Assembly (NCBI RefSeq): GCF_003967555.1
Contig: NZ_BIFS01000002.1
Coordinates: forward strand, 1,736,001-1,800,000
DNA from: Dictyobacter kobayashii
GTDB taxonomy: Bacteria; Chloroflexota; Ktedonobacteria; Ktedonobacterales; Ktedonobacteraceae
Direction of reading: 5' to 3'
Length of the DNA stretch: 64,000 bases
Under the pieces are notes generated by a model that ran no database searches, had not been told where the DNA came from, and saw nothing but the letters and a program-made list of their open reading frames with translations. This document shows, piece after piece, positions 1 to 10,421 of this stretch. Both the position numbers and the translations under genes were made by a program. Position 1 is the stretch's first letter, and each line of letters opens with the position of its first letter.

Positions 1-437
1 CCCAATACCGTTAAGATACGAAGAATTTGAGCTCAAACATGGTGATTGCTAGCGGACGACAAGCCCTCCCTCCCTTTCCCATACGACCAGGCAACAAGAA
101 AAGAGATGTCATAGGTTCGGGCCTCAGCGCCCGATTGCCGCCCCGGTAGGGCGGCCCGGTATCTCAAGCACCCCGTGGTATTTGCCCTTCCTTCACGCGG
201 TGCCCACACACGGACCATGCGTTTGGGCACCGCGTGGGTCGAGGGATCGGTGACGAGAGACCGAGCGGTGAGGAGACCGGGCCACCCTACCGGGGTGGCA
301 ATCGGCCGCTGAGGGCCGAACCTATGAGCATCGTCTTTCTTGTCGCTTTTTCGTACAGGAAGGGAAAAGGGGGGGCAAGCTCCCATCCCATGTTTGAGCT
401 CAAATTCTTCTTAACTAAATGGTATTGGGGTAAGCCC
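1..437. repeat. Giant imperfect palindrome (MITE-like relic)
   Basis: Bases 1-157 are an imperfect reverse complement of 283-437. Both arms carry an identical block GAATTTGAGCTCAAACATGG near the outer end and matching blocks around the GAACCTATGA and CCGGTAGGG regions. The centre (194-236) is a smaller perfect inverted repeat with 13-bp arms CACGCGGTGCCCA / TGGGCACCGCGTG. No convincing protein is encoded. The left edge may extend beyond the window. It is most like a non-autonomous element with long terminal inverted repeats. No target-site duplication can be judged. Confidence 0.7.
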
Positions 438-632
438 GGATGCAAGGGGCGGCGAACCCCTTGACTGGGGGCCTGGGGTGTGCCCCAACTTCTCCATCTT
501 CCCGGTGGCACCTATGAGCGGTCAGGCGGTCTGGCGGGGATGCAAGGGGCGGCGAGCCCCTTGACTGGGGGCCTGGGGGCTGTGCCCCCAACTTCTCCTT
601 CCTTTCCAATGCCGCCGCAGGCGGCATTGGAA
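438..632. repeat. Tandem structured repeat, two copies plus hairpin
   Basis: Two direct copies (438-494 and 538-597) share the order GGGGCGGCGA-CCCC, a GC stem with a TGTG loop, then CAACTTCTCC. The second copy is followed by a perfect hairpin 604-632 (13-bp arms, loop GCA). A diverged third copy is at 27601-27685. The rest of the gap up to the next gene (633-810) holds a possible -10 box TATAAT at 700-705 without a convincing -35. Confidence 0.65.
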
Positions 633-810
633 GAGACTATTTTAGGGGATAGATTGGGAATTTCGGGCATGATTTGTAGCAAGAGTCATCGCAAAAGCGT
701 ATAATAGTAACACTTAAATAGATAAGATAGATGTTGCTCGCTTGGAAGATAGCTGAATTGTAAATCAACAAACTTTGGTCTGGTTTTGCTTTTTGGAAAG
801 AAGAACACCT

Positions 811-1758
811 ATGCAAAACGTGGAAAGTATCCCTCAACTGCGCGGAAGAAAGCCGGTGAGCTGGCAGGGGATATTATGGGAGAGTGTATTTGGTTTTTTT
901 GGGACTTTAGGTGTGACCGCATTGATTGCGGCTTTTCATCTCTACCCACGCATTCCAAATATTTCGATCATCTATCTGCTGGTGATCCTGGCGTTGGCCA
1001 GTATCTTTGGGCGCTATGCCTCTCTCCTGGCCTCGTTTGTGGCTTTCTTTTCGTTCGACTTTTTTTTGGTACCGCCTCTCTACCTCTTTACCATTAATCG
1101 CTGGGAAGAGTGGGTGGCCCTCTTTGTATTTTTAATTACAGCCTTGTTGACCAGTCAGTTGACGATTGTGCTGCGTCAACGTTCGGCTCTGGCCCGGCAA
1201 CGCGAGAGCGAAGCTCGTATCCTCTATGAACTGATTCGCCTGACCAATTCTCATGAATCCCTCGATGATCAGTTGGAGATTGTTGCTCTGGCTGTGACCA
1301 GGGTGTTTGCCTCCTGGGGCGTGAGCCACTGCGCTTTGCTATTACCGGATGAGCAGGGGGCGCTAAAGCAGTTGATGACCTCAGGGCCTGGTGGCTTTGA
1401 GTTGGATTATGAGGAGCGTTTGCTGGCTGTTACATCGATGCTCCAGGGCCGTATGATGGAGCGGCGCCAGACTTCTCAGCCCTATAAACAGGATGCCGAC
1501 CTGAATATTCGTTATTATCAAGGCGTGCCACCAATTTCGACGCTGCGCCTGATTCCTTTGAAGGCCGATGATCGCTCATTTGGTGTACTTTGCCTGCGGA
1601 TTACCAATCCGGCGCCCTGGTTTGCCAATCAGGAGAGTATGGATGAAGACCTGATGCGTGCCGGTTCCCAGGTCTCTTTCTTCTGGACATTCTGCGAGCA
1701 GGTGTCCTCACTACTTGAGCGCGTACACCTGCGTTCAGTTGTTTATCATGTTGATTAA
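811..1758 (+). CDS. KdpD-like membrane sensor (DUF4118 plus GAF), no kinase domain
   Basis: A 315-residue protein. About residues 15-130 form four hydrophobic segments typical of the DUF4118 membrane module of KdpD sensors. A short coiled stretch follows (RQRSALARQRESEARILYEL) and then a GAF-like domain to the end. The N-terminal KdpD/USP domain and the C-terminal histidine kinase are both absent, so it probably senses or relays a signal to a partner rather than phosphorylating it. I chose the ATG at 811 because GGAAAG lies 10 bases upstream; an upstream in-frame start at 775 has no clear ribosome site. It converges with the next gene with no space between the stop codons. Function of such stand-alone modules is not established. 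Confidence 0.75.
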   Translation: MQNVESIPQLRGRKPVSWQGILWESVFGFFGTLGVTALIAAFHLYPRIPNISIIYLLVILALASIFGRYASLLASFVAFFSFDFFLVPPLYLFTINRWEEWVALFVFLITALLTSQLTIVLRQRSALARQRESEARILYELIRLTNSHESLDDQLEIVALAVTRVFASWGVSHCALLLPDEQGALKQLMTSGPGGFELDYEERLLAVTSMLQGRMMERRQTSQPYKQDADLNIRYYQGVPPISTLRLIPLKADDRSFGVLCLRITNPAPWFANQESMDEDLMRAGSQVSFFWTFCEQVSSLLERVHLRSVVYHVD

Positions 1759-4520
1759 TCAGCGTTTACTGCGATGTGACTGTGAGACGACCAGGCTCTG
1801 GTGCGCTGGTAATTCAGGCGGCCATTGTTCCTGGATGAACTGTATGACTGCTGGCATGAAAATCTCTGGACTCTCTAGCCAGGGATAATGTCCTACGGCT
1901 GGAATGCTCAAGAGGCGACTGTCAGGCAGCGTTTTTACCCACTCCTGTGATGAAGAGAGGGGCACGAGATCTTCCTCTCCATGAATGACGAGGGTTGGGA
2001 TTGTCAGTGTGACGATCCTGGCGCGCCAATCCCAGTCGCCGATGGAGCGGGCAAAGGTATCGAAGAAGGCAGAGATCGCATCCGGCCATTCGTTGGGTGA
2101 GACCCAGGGATCGCTTTTCATGCGCGCCAGGGCCTGGGGCTTGCCCATCTGACGTGGAAGGCGCGTGGCTTTGATATATTCGCGGTTATACGTGCCGGGA
2201 TCTTTTTTGTCAACGCCTTTTTTTAGCATCTCTTCTAAGCGTTTGATGGCCCGAGGGTCCAGGCGCTTATCTGGATCTAGCTTCCGGCTATCTTCATATT
2301 TGCAGCAGCGTAGCGCCATTGGCGCCACCAGAATCAGGCATTTGACCCGGGTTGGATACTGCAGGCTGTAGAGCGCGGTAGTGCCACCCAGATAGGACCA
2401 TCCTAGCAGCGAGCAGTGTTGTACATTGAAGTGTTGCCGTATGGCTTCCAGGTCATCAATGTCTTGCTGCATGCCGATTTTGCTGCGATCCAGGATGGCA
2501 TCGGATTTACCGCGACCGCGTTGATCATAAAAGATAAGGGTATACTCTTGCGCCAGGGCGGTGAGATCGGCGGCCAGCCAGCTAGCGGCCGGGATGATCA
2601 GGGTCTGGGGTTTATTGCCAATAACTTTATAATACAGGCGCACACCATCCTCAAGCGCCAGGTATCCTTCAGGGCTTCTCTTTTCAATCGCAGGTATTCT
2701 CTTTTCGATAGCAGGTAAAGAGGGAACGGTATCCATTGCCGTAATTTGCATGATTGCTTGCTGCTGTTGCTTACTCATGCTCTGCTGGACGCTAAGTTTT
2801 TCTTTGGCTACTTTGGGCAGCGTGAGCCGCCTGGCTGTTTTCTCTACTTTGAGCCTGGGTCGCGCTGGCTGTTTTTGCGGTTCCTCTACAACCGTGCTGG
2901 CTGATTGATTATGGTAATAATCAAACGGGAGCTCACGGGGATTATACTTGTGTTTGTTGATAATGCAGCCCAGGACCCGGCTCTCTGACTGCCCTAATAA
3001 CATCTGGACGCGCTGGATGTTTTTCTTGCTGGCTTTCTTAATATCGACTACCACTAAAACACCATCGACTTTTGGTAAAAGAATGGTCGTATCCGAGAGA
3101 CCTAACAACGGTGGGGTATCAAAAATAATGGTCTCGCACTCGCACTGCTTCAGGGCTGCCATAAATTGATCCATGGCCTTTGAATCCAGGAGTTCAGATG
3201 GATTAGGAGGGAGGGGGCCGCTCGGCATTACGAGCAGGTCAGGTATATTGCCTGCATGCATGTAATCTTTGAGCACGCCATTTTTGCCTGTACTGATCTC
3301 CTCTAGTATGGCGGTGGAGGTTTTAGGAGACGTATGTTCTGTCGCATAGTGCTGGATGGCGTCGCTGAAGCCATTTTGATCCGGCTGCAGGTGGAATTTT
3401 TGCGCCAGCGTGGGACGGCGCAGGTCAGCATCAATTAGCAGGGTTCGCTTGTTGGCACGCGCCATAAAAATGGCCAGATTGGCGGCGATCGTGCTTTTAC
3501 CATCCTGGGGCGTGGCGCTGATGACCAGTATGGTGCGGATAGGTTGATGGACCTGGTAGAGACCAATATTGGCACGCAATAGACGATAGGCCTCACTATT
3601 GGCATCCTTATTATCAGGTATATATAACTCGCTTTGCTTTTGTCCCTTTTTCTTGCTGACCGACTCATTCCAGATCGTGGTGAGCAGCGGCCAGTCCACT
3701 AATTGAGCTAGCTCGTCCTCACTATATATATGACCATCAAATAACTCAAGTATGAAGGTGAGCAGCAGGCCGAACAATAGGCCGCTGACTGAGCCCAGTA
3801 AGGTATTGAAGCGCACATTCGGTTGGGCCGGTTGGTTGGCTGGTTGAGCCATTTGAGCAACATGTAAGAAGGTAACGCCCTGGGCCTCAGTCAACTCAAT
3901 CTGTGCCAGGAGCGATTGCAACTGACTATAATGCAGATGTAGATCCTCGGCCTGGGTATCCAGTGAGCGCGCGTCGATCTCCTTTGTTTTGTCGTCCGCC
4001 AGTTTGGCGCGCTGGTTCTCTATATCATTGAGCTGGGCACGCGTCTGTTTCAGATCATTCTGGATCTGTTGCAGCGATACCATTTTATTCTGTTGGATTA
4101 GCTCGACCTGTTGTCTGATCGAGGTGCTGGCGATGTCGTTGGCGATGGTCGCGGCTCGTCTGGGATCGGCATCCAACACATCAATGTTGAAGAGCTGGGT
4201 ACCAGCTTTGGGGGTGATTTTGATCTCGCTGGCTAGCTGTTCGGGGTAAGATGTGGATAATGGGATGCCACTTCACGTAACACGGGCACGCTGCCAGCCA
4301 GCTGGGCCTGTGTTTGCACCAATTGATCGCTGGCCAGGAGACTATTGATGTCTATCTGATTGCTAGTTGAATGAAGCACAATCTGGATAATCGCGGTAGA
4401 TTGATAGCGTGGAATGATCAGTTTACTGCCTGCATATGCTCCCAGTCCCACGGCCAGGAAACACAAAACAATCAATTGCCAGCGCTTCTTTAACGCATGT
4501 ATGTACTGATTAATTGTCAT
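1759..4520 (-). CDS. Wzz / BY-type tyrosine kinase / alpha-beta hydrolase fusion (one frameshift)
   Basis: Read across one frameshift near 4243-4246, this is a single protein of about 920 residues. The N-terminus (MTINQYIHALKKRWQLIVL) is a Wzz chain-length domain with a first membrane segment, then a coiled coil and a second membrane segment. Next comes a CpsD/Wze-like tyrosine autokinase with Walker A TPQDGKST, Walker A-prime LLIDADLRRP and Walker B IIFDTPP. After a basic, Gln-rich linker there is an alpha/beta hydrolase (GWSYLGG nucleophile elbow, HGEEDLVPL, VGHYPWLESP). The first two parts control exopolysaccharide length and export at the inner membrane; the hydrolase tail is unusual for the family. 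The ribosome site GGAAAGGA supports the start at 4520. The break is cured by one extra base in the run of G, giving HLTPEQLASEIKI. Confidence 0.82.
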
Positions 4521-4578
4521 GAAACTATCCTTTCCGTGTGTTTTTAGATTTTATACAGCATTTACCTTATATAGATGA

Positions 4579-5840
4579 TCATACTTTTCTGATCTGCTCG
4601 GTGTGCGAATTATGTGAAAATGGTAAGGGTGTCTGGGGATCATAGAGATCAGCTATATCTGGCAATTCGGCATAGAGTTGATTCAGGTTGGCAGCGGCAC
4701 TTAACCAGCTGTAGTGGTCGATGACGAATTTTCGACCATGCTCTCCCAGGGCCCGGGCCAGAAATGGATGATTGAGTAAGGTTATGACCGCTTCAGCATA
4801 GGCCTGGGGCCTTCCGCAACCAGCAGGTGTTGGCCGTGTGATGTACCTAGCGCCCGGCTGCAGCGAGGGGTGGTCACGACGGGTGTCTCCATCGCCAGGG
4901 CCTCGAGTATTTTGAACTGTGGACCAGTCGGGACCAGTAGAGGAGCCAGGGCCACGGCGGCACTATCCAGGTATGAGCGTGTATCTGGTACATAGCCAGT
5001 AACGGTAATGCGCTTGTCTGCCTCCAGCGCTTTGACCTCTATTGGAGGATTGGGACCGACGATAGTCAGACAGGTTTCGGGCTTTGCTTGCCAGATCAAG
5101 GGCAGTATGCGCGCGCAGAAGTGCAGGATGGCCTGTGCGTTGGAACAGTTATCTAGCCTGGCACAGAAGATCAGCGAGTTCGTATGCCTGGGTCGGCTGC
5201 GTCCTGGTTTGAAGTAATCAGTATCCACGCAATTGCTAACCACCTTGATGTTGTGCGGATGTTCCATCAGGAGGCCAAGGCGATCTCGGTCTGAGGCGCT
5301 GGCGATAATGATCTGTTCAAATTGTGCCAGCCTGGAGGCTTCAAACTGGCGCATTTTTTGCATCTCGCGCTGGATAAACCAGCGTTTGAGAGGATCGTGG
5401 GTGGTATCCAGTTTTTGTTGTAAGAGCCATGAGGCACAATTGACAGCGTCATAGACTATGGGTATCTGTATCTCTTCTCGCAATGCATTCAGGGCTGGAA
5501 CCAGTGTGATTACTTCTGCGTGGATGAGGTCGATATGCTGCCTTTGAACAACTTCTTTGAGACATTGGATCAAGGTAGCCGAGCGCAAGGCAGCGATGCT
5601 CAGCGGTATCCGCGTGACGAGGGCACGCAGGCGATTGGCCTGGCTCTGCCATTTTGTATGAGGAACCAGGTCAATAGAGGCACAATAAGGTTCTACCTCT
5701 TTTAACAATGCCATGTCGTATTTATCTACTAATAGTGAAACCAGGGCGATATCATGTTTTTTTGAAAGCGCCTTGAGCAGGTTGAATGAGCGTGCACGCA
5801 TGCGTGATGGCACCTGCGGAGTGACAAATAAGATGCGCAT
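4579..5840 (-). CDS. Glycosyltransferase family 4 (frameshift near its C-terminus)
   Basis: Begins MRILFVTPQVPSRMRARSF with AAGGA upstream, and has the two-lobed GT-B layout. The C-terminal lobe includes SLIFCARLDNCSNAQAILH, then TIVGPNP, ITVTGYVPDTRSYL and the FKILEALAMETPVV sugar-nucleotide region. The reading frame as given stops at 4782. One extra base in the GGGG run at 4806-4809 continues it as QAYAEAVITLLNHPFLARAL and on to a stop at 4579, which matches the expected end of this family. It lies between the Wzz/kinase gene and the ligase-like gene on the same strand, so it most likely adds a sugar during exopolysaccharide assembly. The sugar is unknown. Confidence 0.82.
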
Positions 5841-5940
5841 GATAATCAGTCCTTAGCTATATAATGAAGATGCTTTCTTTGTTTCTTATACTTATGATTA
5901 TTGTACAGCTGACCTAAATAGCAGATTTGTAGTATTTGAG

Positions 5941-7329
5941 CTATGACAGGCATTTTTTAGGATTATGCAGCTGCTTCTTTGGAGTATCCAGGAGTGGAGC
6001 CTGGTCAGGGGGTGTTCCGGCTTTTTCCCATTGGGGTATGTTTAGCACGATACCTAGCAGAAACCAGTGATAAGAGGCAATAATCTGGGCGCTCGTCCCA
6101 TTTGTGTCTGCTGCGGATGGCAGAAATGAGTTGCCTGAGAAGCTTAGAATAAGCAAGGCAGTGTAGTACCCCAGATAAGATACGGTGATAGCTTTGCTCG
6201 CGCCTGTCATCGCTTGTTTGAAGCGCTGCAGGGCAATATAGCCGATCGCTATGACCATCCACACAAGGCAGAGTAGTCCCTGAACACCCATTTCTGCCAG
6301 TACCTCCACATATTGATTGTGTGTCTCGCTTCCCATTGCTATTCCATATAGATTGGTAAAAAACTGGTAATTGCCTGCTCCAATACCTATCCATGGCTGG
6401 TGCCGCCAGATATCAATGGCCTCTTGCCACTTGAAGAGTTGGCCCACGTTATATGCCTGGTCTGGAATAATAAAGTTCAGGATGGCTGGTATCCAGAGTA
6501 GCAATAGGATGGCCAGGATGAGTGGAAGCACGCCGATATTGCGAGTGCGTAAGCCTAGCATAGTCAGGGTTGAGACCGACAAGATAATCCAGGCTGTGCG
6601 ATCGAAGGAGAGCAGCGTGGCCAGGATAACGATAAGTGTTAAGAGCCACCAGTAGAAGGCTGTTGTGCGCTGGCGCGCATAAAGGGCCTGTCCCATGGCA
6701 ACACAGACGAAGAAGACAAGTTGCATGCCTGGCAGCGGAGGAAGTAGCCCCAGTATAGGAGTACTGGTAGGGCTTAAAATCATCAACTGGCTATAACTGC
6801 TAAATGGTGCTGCCTGGATGGTGGCCAGCGCATAGATGATACCCAGTACTGCGCAGACGATAACGATCCATTTTACATCACGGGCGCGCCGAATAGAATG
6901 TGGTATCACGATTAATACCACGGGCAGCCCAAAGAGTAAGAGCATCTCGATAATGTTCACCAGCGTCCATGAGGCGTGGCTATGGCGGAAGATATCGGTT
7001 ACGCCTGGATCAGGTTTGAGGCGCGCATAGATAATGGAGGTCAGGCCAAAAACGACAAGACTGATTGCTGGCAACAGGATATGTGCCGGCAGCAATCGTG
7101 CGTCGGGCCTTATTTTCGTACTGACACTCACACTGCGTAACAAACCCACCACGCCGAACAGCACAAATATAATATTGCCTATAAATAGCGGGGAAGAGAG
7201 TCCAACTATCGTAAGCGGAAACGCTATGCTTGGGGCTGCAACCAATAGGTACAACAGCATTAGCCAGTTGTAATATTGGCGTTTGTTGTTTTTTTTCATC
7301 CCTTTATATCTGACATATATTTCAGACAT
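5941..7329 (-). CDS. O-antigen ligase / Wzy-like polymerase membrane protein
   Basis: About 462 residues with some 11 hydrophobic segments. A long periplasmic loop in the second half contains WIGIGAGNYQFF and THNQYVEVLAEMGVQGL, the hallmark of the Wzy_C/O-antigen ligase family. These proteins polymerise or attach undecaprenyl-linked glycans on the outer face of the inner membrane. It is the last of the exopolysaccharide genes on this strand. Two starts are possible: 7329 (weak ribosome site) and 7299, where AAAGGG directly abuts the ATG; neither is ideal. The exact substrate cannot be read from the sequence. Confidence 0.8.
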   Translation of the reverse strand: MSEIYVRYKGMKKNNKRQYYNWLMLLYLLVAAPSIAFPLTIVGLSSPLFIGNIIFVLFGVVGLLRSVSVSTKIRPDARLLPAHILLPAISLVVFGLTSIIYARLKPDPGVTDIFRHSHASWTLVNIIEMLLLFGLPVVLIVIPHSIRRARDVKWIVIVCAVLGIIYALATIQAAPFSSYSQLMILSPTSTPILGLLPPLPGMQLVFFVCVAMGQALYARQRTTAFYWWLLTLIVILATLLSFDRTAWIILSVSTLTMLGLRTRNIGVLPLILAILLLLWIPAILNFIIPDQAYNVGQLFKWQEAIDIWRHQPWIGIGAGNYQFFTNLYGIAMGSETHNQYVEVLAEMGVQGLLCLVWMVIAIGYIALQRFKQAMTGASKAITVSYLGYYTALLILSFSGNSFLPSAADTNGTSAQIIASYHWFLLGIVLNIPQWEKAGTPPDQAPLLDTPKKQLHNPKKCLS

Positions 7330-7981
7330 AGGGTGTCAAGTGCGTACACACCTATCATATGTATGATAGCTAGTTGTCCAAATGTTACTCAGAGTAGCCG
7401 CTATTAACTTTTTCTTTTTTCGTAACTATTAAGGTCTGATAGATGCCTACGGCATTCACCAGCTTTACTTGTAGCGTTGCGGAAAATCTTGCTCTGCTTC
7501 GCAGGGCAATAGCACAATTATATTTTGAAACTATACCTATATATCGAAACTTGAAGCACGAGAGTTGCGTATATGTAGGAGTCGGGCATTTTTGTCAAAA
7601 ACCTGGATATCATCAGCAAGCGATACGATGTACATTCTTTCCTGTGTGGAGAGAGTGTGGTGGGCGGCCGCAGCCTCCTCTCTCCTGCAAATATGGAGAT
7701 GACGAGCAAGCGAGAAGAGGCCCATTCTTTCATGTGTGGAGTGTATGTAGTGGGCGGCCGCGGCCGCCCACTACATACACTCCACACTCCCAACCCGGCG
7801 CTGCAGGCGCCCAAGAGGAACATGAAAAAGCCCTGTATCATCAGGCATATGCTGGTGATAAAACGCAATTTCTTCTATAATAGAGCTAGACAAAATTATT
7901 ATGCCTATCTATATCATCTGAATAAAAGCATGTTCGATATACTTGGGATGCCGCGCTGCTTTTGTTAGTGAGGAGTACTTC
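7330..7981. repeat. Intergenic repeat region with family A element and 54-bp palindrome
   Basis: The family A repeat covers roughly 7610-7840 and contains CGAGCAAGCGA, a run like CATTCTTTC, GTGTGGAG, a palindrome, CCCGGCGC..GGCGCC and finally GAACATGAAAAAGCCCTG. The palindrome 7734-7787 is perfect (27-bp arms, no loop) and centres on GGCGGCCG/CGGCCGCC. A shorter partial copy of the first half lies at 7611-7680. Related copies are at 49779-49884 and 57793-57945. Nothing protein-coding is supported here. A TATAAT at 7876-7881 could serve the gene that starts at 7982. Confidence 0.7.
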
Positions 7982-8968
7982 ATGCAGCCTTATAAACAGC
8001 CTCCGGAGGGAGGAAAAGTCTCATTTCTATATGGCCTCATCTTTGGGGTGGGCATGTTTGTGTTGGGTGCCATTTTTATCTGTATTAAGACATTTTTATT
8101 TCCCCAAAGCTTGTTGATCTCTTATTCTCTTACTGGATTGGCTCTGCTTATTGATGTGGGCCTCTTCTTTCTGGTCGGTACACTGGCCGCCAGAAAGACT
8201 GGTAAAGTGAGCACCGCGACGCTGGCCGGCGTATGGACAGGGGTTATTGATGGAGTCCTCTATGCCATCTTTAGTGTAATCCTCTTATCTACCGTTACAT
8301 TAGACCAATCGGTGAGTGCTTATCAGCAAGCGACCTCAAGCAGTGGTGGTACACACTTATCGCCCCAAGCGGCACACTCGTTTTTGCTTGTGAGTGGTAT
8401 CTTTGGTGTGGTAATGGGTCTGATCTTTACCATTGCTTTTGGTGCTGGTATTGGTGCTCTTGGAGGCTTATTGGGTCGTAGCCTGGCTCGCAAGTCTGGC
8501 AATCCCTATCTGGCAGGTCCAATGCCATATGGCCAGCCCCCCTATGGTCAACCCTATCCGGGGCAACCGTATCCTGGACAGCCCCCTTATGGACAACCGT
8601 ATCCTGGACAGCCCCCTTATGGACAACCCTATCCTGGTCAGCCGTATCCTGGACAACCACCCTATGGCCAGCCTTATCCTGCTCAGCCACCCTATGGTCA
8701 GCCGTATTCTGGACAACCTCACGCTGGACAGCCCTATCCTGCTCAGCCCTATCCTGGACAACCTCCGTATAGGCAGCCTGTGCCAGAGCGACCTGCCGAT
8801 CCTCAGTCACGTTCTGAGGCTGAGCCTAAACCAGTTTATGCAGCCGGACCGCAAGACGAGCCGACACGTAAGGCGGAAAACGTGCCATCGTCAGCCAATG
8901 GCTATCCTGAGTCCGAGGCGCCTAGAGCTACTTCATCGGATGAGAATCTTCCCTATCGCCCAAGTTAG
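7982..8968 (+). CDS. Membrane protein with PYGQPYPGQ tail repeats
   Basis: A 328-residue protein. The N-terminal 165 residues have four hydrophobic segments with a conserved-looking middle (LVGTLAARKTGKVSTATLAG). The following 80 residues are about sixteen copies of a short unit of the form PYGQP or YPGQP, and the tail is acidic and charged. The start at 7982 is set by AGGAG eight bases upstream. Similar proline/glutamine-rich tails occur in many actinobacterial and chloroflexal membrane proteins and often mediate surface display or assembly. I do not recognise a specific family. A strong terminator follows. Confidence 0.8.
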   Translation: MQPYKQPPEGGKVSFLYGLIFGVGMFVLGAIFICIKTFLFPQSLLISYSLTGLALLIDVGLFFLVGTLAARKTGKVSTATLAGVWTGVIDGVLYAIFSVILLSTVTLDQSVSAYQQATSSSGGTHLSPQAAHSFLLVSGIFGVVMGLIFTIAFGAGIGALGGLLGRSLARKSGNPYLAGPMPYGQPPYGQPYPGQPYPGQPPYGQPYPGQPPYGQPYPGQPYPGQPPYGQPYPAQPPYGQPYSGQPHAGQPYPAQPYPGQPPYRQPVPERPADPQSRSEAEPKPVYAAGPQDEPTRKAENVPSSANGYPESEAPRATSSDENLPYRPS

Positions 8969-8991
8969 CTTTTGCTCTAATATTATTAGTC

Positions 8992-9027
8992 CCCTCCATA
9001 TTCTTTGTGAATATGGAGGGTTTTTTT
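8992..9027 (+). terminator. Rho-independent terminator
   Basis: Stem CCTCCATATTC / GAATATGGAGG with a 5-base loop, followed by a run of seven T. It lies 24 bases after the stop of the proline-rich membrane protein gene. Confidence 0.9.
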
Positions 9028-9137
9028 GTGGTTGTATCTAGATGGTTGAAGAGGATGATTAGTAGTAGAATTGGCGGGACGCTGCAAACCTGGACCTCTT
9101 TGAACAAGTTTGGCAGCGGGAGGTTGAGCGCAATATT

Positions 9138-10124
9138 TTATTGATGGACGCTGTATGTGGCGTCGATCTGAGCGAATGAGAAAATGTGCTTGAAATCATT
9201 TTTCATACTGATAATGTTCCAGTCATGCAAGGTTGCGGCCTGGAGTGCCCGCTCCGCCCCACGCTCATAAGCGAATTCGCGCTCGCTATCATCGTGATGG
9301 ATTAACAAAGGTAAATGTGGACGCGACTGATGCTCGGTATACAGGAGCATATCCAGATCTCCATTTGAATTACCGACCGCCAGGATCGGTTGTTGACCGA
9401 TATGTACATGGATATTGACTACTTTACCGGTCCCCTCATTAAATGGCTCCAGCATACTCTTCTGCCTGACGAGCATCGGCTGGTCATGGTAGGTTTCCAG
9501 CTTGACCATGACCGCGCTACCGATCACATGGCTGCGAGGAATTCCATACATCTTCTCGGCGATCTCACGCACAAAATCTGTTTCGCCGCCGGTAACCAGG
9601 TAGACCTGGAACTCGTGCTGGCGCAGGTAGCCAATGAGCTCCATCATAGGAGCATAGGCCATCTCGGTAAAGGGACGCTGATAGTGTGGGTGCAATGTCT
9701 CTTCAAAGAAGGTGCGCACCTTCTGTACATATTCCTCCTGGGGTAGATCGGCGACCGCCTGCAGGACCAGTTTGCCTACTTCCTGGATGCTTAAAGCCTG
9801 GAAATAGGCGCGATCATTCTCTAAAAAAGCTTTAAATGGCTGCACCTCGCGTAGCTCGGGGTGGCGTTCTGCCTGTTCGTGAAAATACTTAATAATGAAG
9901 ATCTCTTGCGTATATGATGGTTTCTCACACCACAGGGTACCGTCATTATCAAAGGCAGCAATACGTTCGGCTACCGGTACATAGGTCGAGCTGCTTTTGT
10001 CGGTGACCTGTTGTACAAATTTGAGGATGGCCCGTTTGGTCGGACCATCCTGCCAGGATGCCAATGGCTCAGCGTGTGTGGATGTATCTGTATCTATATT
10101 TATATTATATGCGTGATCTGTCAT
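9138..10124 (-). CDS. HAD-family phosphatase
   Basis: A 328-residue hydrolase of the haloacid dehalogenase superfamily. Motif I is AAFDNDGTLW (two catalytic Asp), motif II is in YLVTGGETDF, and motif IV is AVGNSNGDLDM. The cap region lies between motifs I and II, as in phosphoserine-phosphatase-like members. No signal peptide or membrane segment is visible, so it is probably cytoplasmic. The ATG at 10124 is preferred over 10154 because CAGGAG lies seven bases upstream. Substrate unknown. Its neighbours give no pathway context. Confidence 0.85.
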   Translation of the reverse strand: MTDHAYNINIDTDTSTHAEPLASWQDGPTKRAILKFVQQVTDKSSSTYVPVAERIAAFDNDGTLWCEKPSYTQEIFIIKYFHEQAERHPELREVQPFKAFLENDRAYFQALSIQEVGKLVLQAVADLPQEEYVQKVRTFFEETLHPHYQRPFTEMAYAPMMELIGYLRQHEFQVYLVTGGETDFVREIAEKMYGIPRSHVIGSAVMVKLETYHDQPMLVRQKSMLEPFNEGTGKVVNIHVHIGQQPILAVGNSNGDLDMLLYTEHQSRPHLPLLIHHDDSEREFAYERGAERALQAATLHDWNIISMKNDFKHIFSFAQIDATYSVHQ

Positions 10125-10257
10125 ATGGAACTCCTGAAATAGTATAGCTGCCAATCTCTTTCTTATAGTTTAAAGACGGCCAAAACATATTGACCTTAAA
10201 CCCAACCTTCTCCTAACAGTGTACCCCCTATCAAGGTAATATGAAAAGGGAGAGGTG

Positions 10258-10305
10258 ATCGTGTAGGTGCAGTTGGGGCTCGCTGCCCTGCTGCACCTAC
10301 ACGAT
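10258..10305. repeat. Long hairpin
   Basis: Perfect 15-bp arms ATCGTGTAGGTGCAG / CTGCACCTACACGAT around an 18-base loop. It lies between divergent genes in a gap (10125-10421) that otherwise shows nothing recognisable. Confidence 0.75.
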
Positions 10306-10421
10306 TTATGATAAAAAATTGTTTCGGGTGCGTGAGCTCATGCACACAAATAAGCCACAAGATCCCTATGATACTTGCTAACTGGCAAGAAGATTGTCTA
10401 TACTATCATGTGTAGTGTTGT

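Noticed and set aside
8433..9041. Open frames in other registers over the proline-rich repeat
   Set aside because: They arise from the codon pattern of the PYGQP repeats and have no ribosome site.
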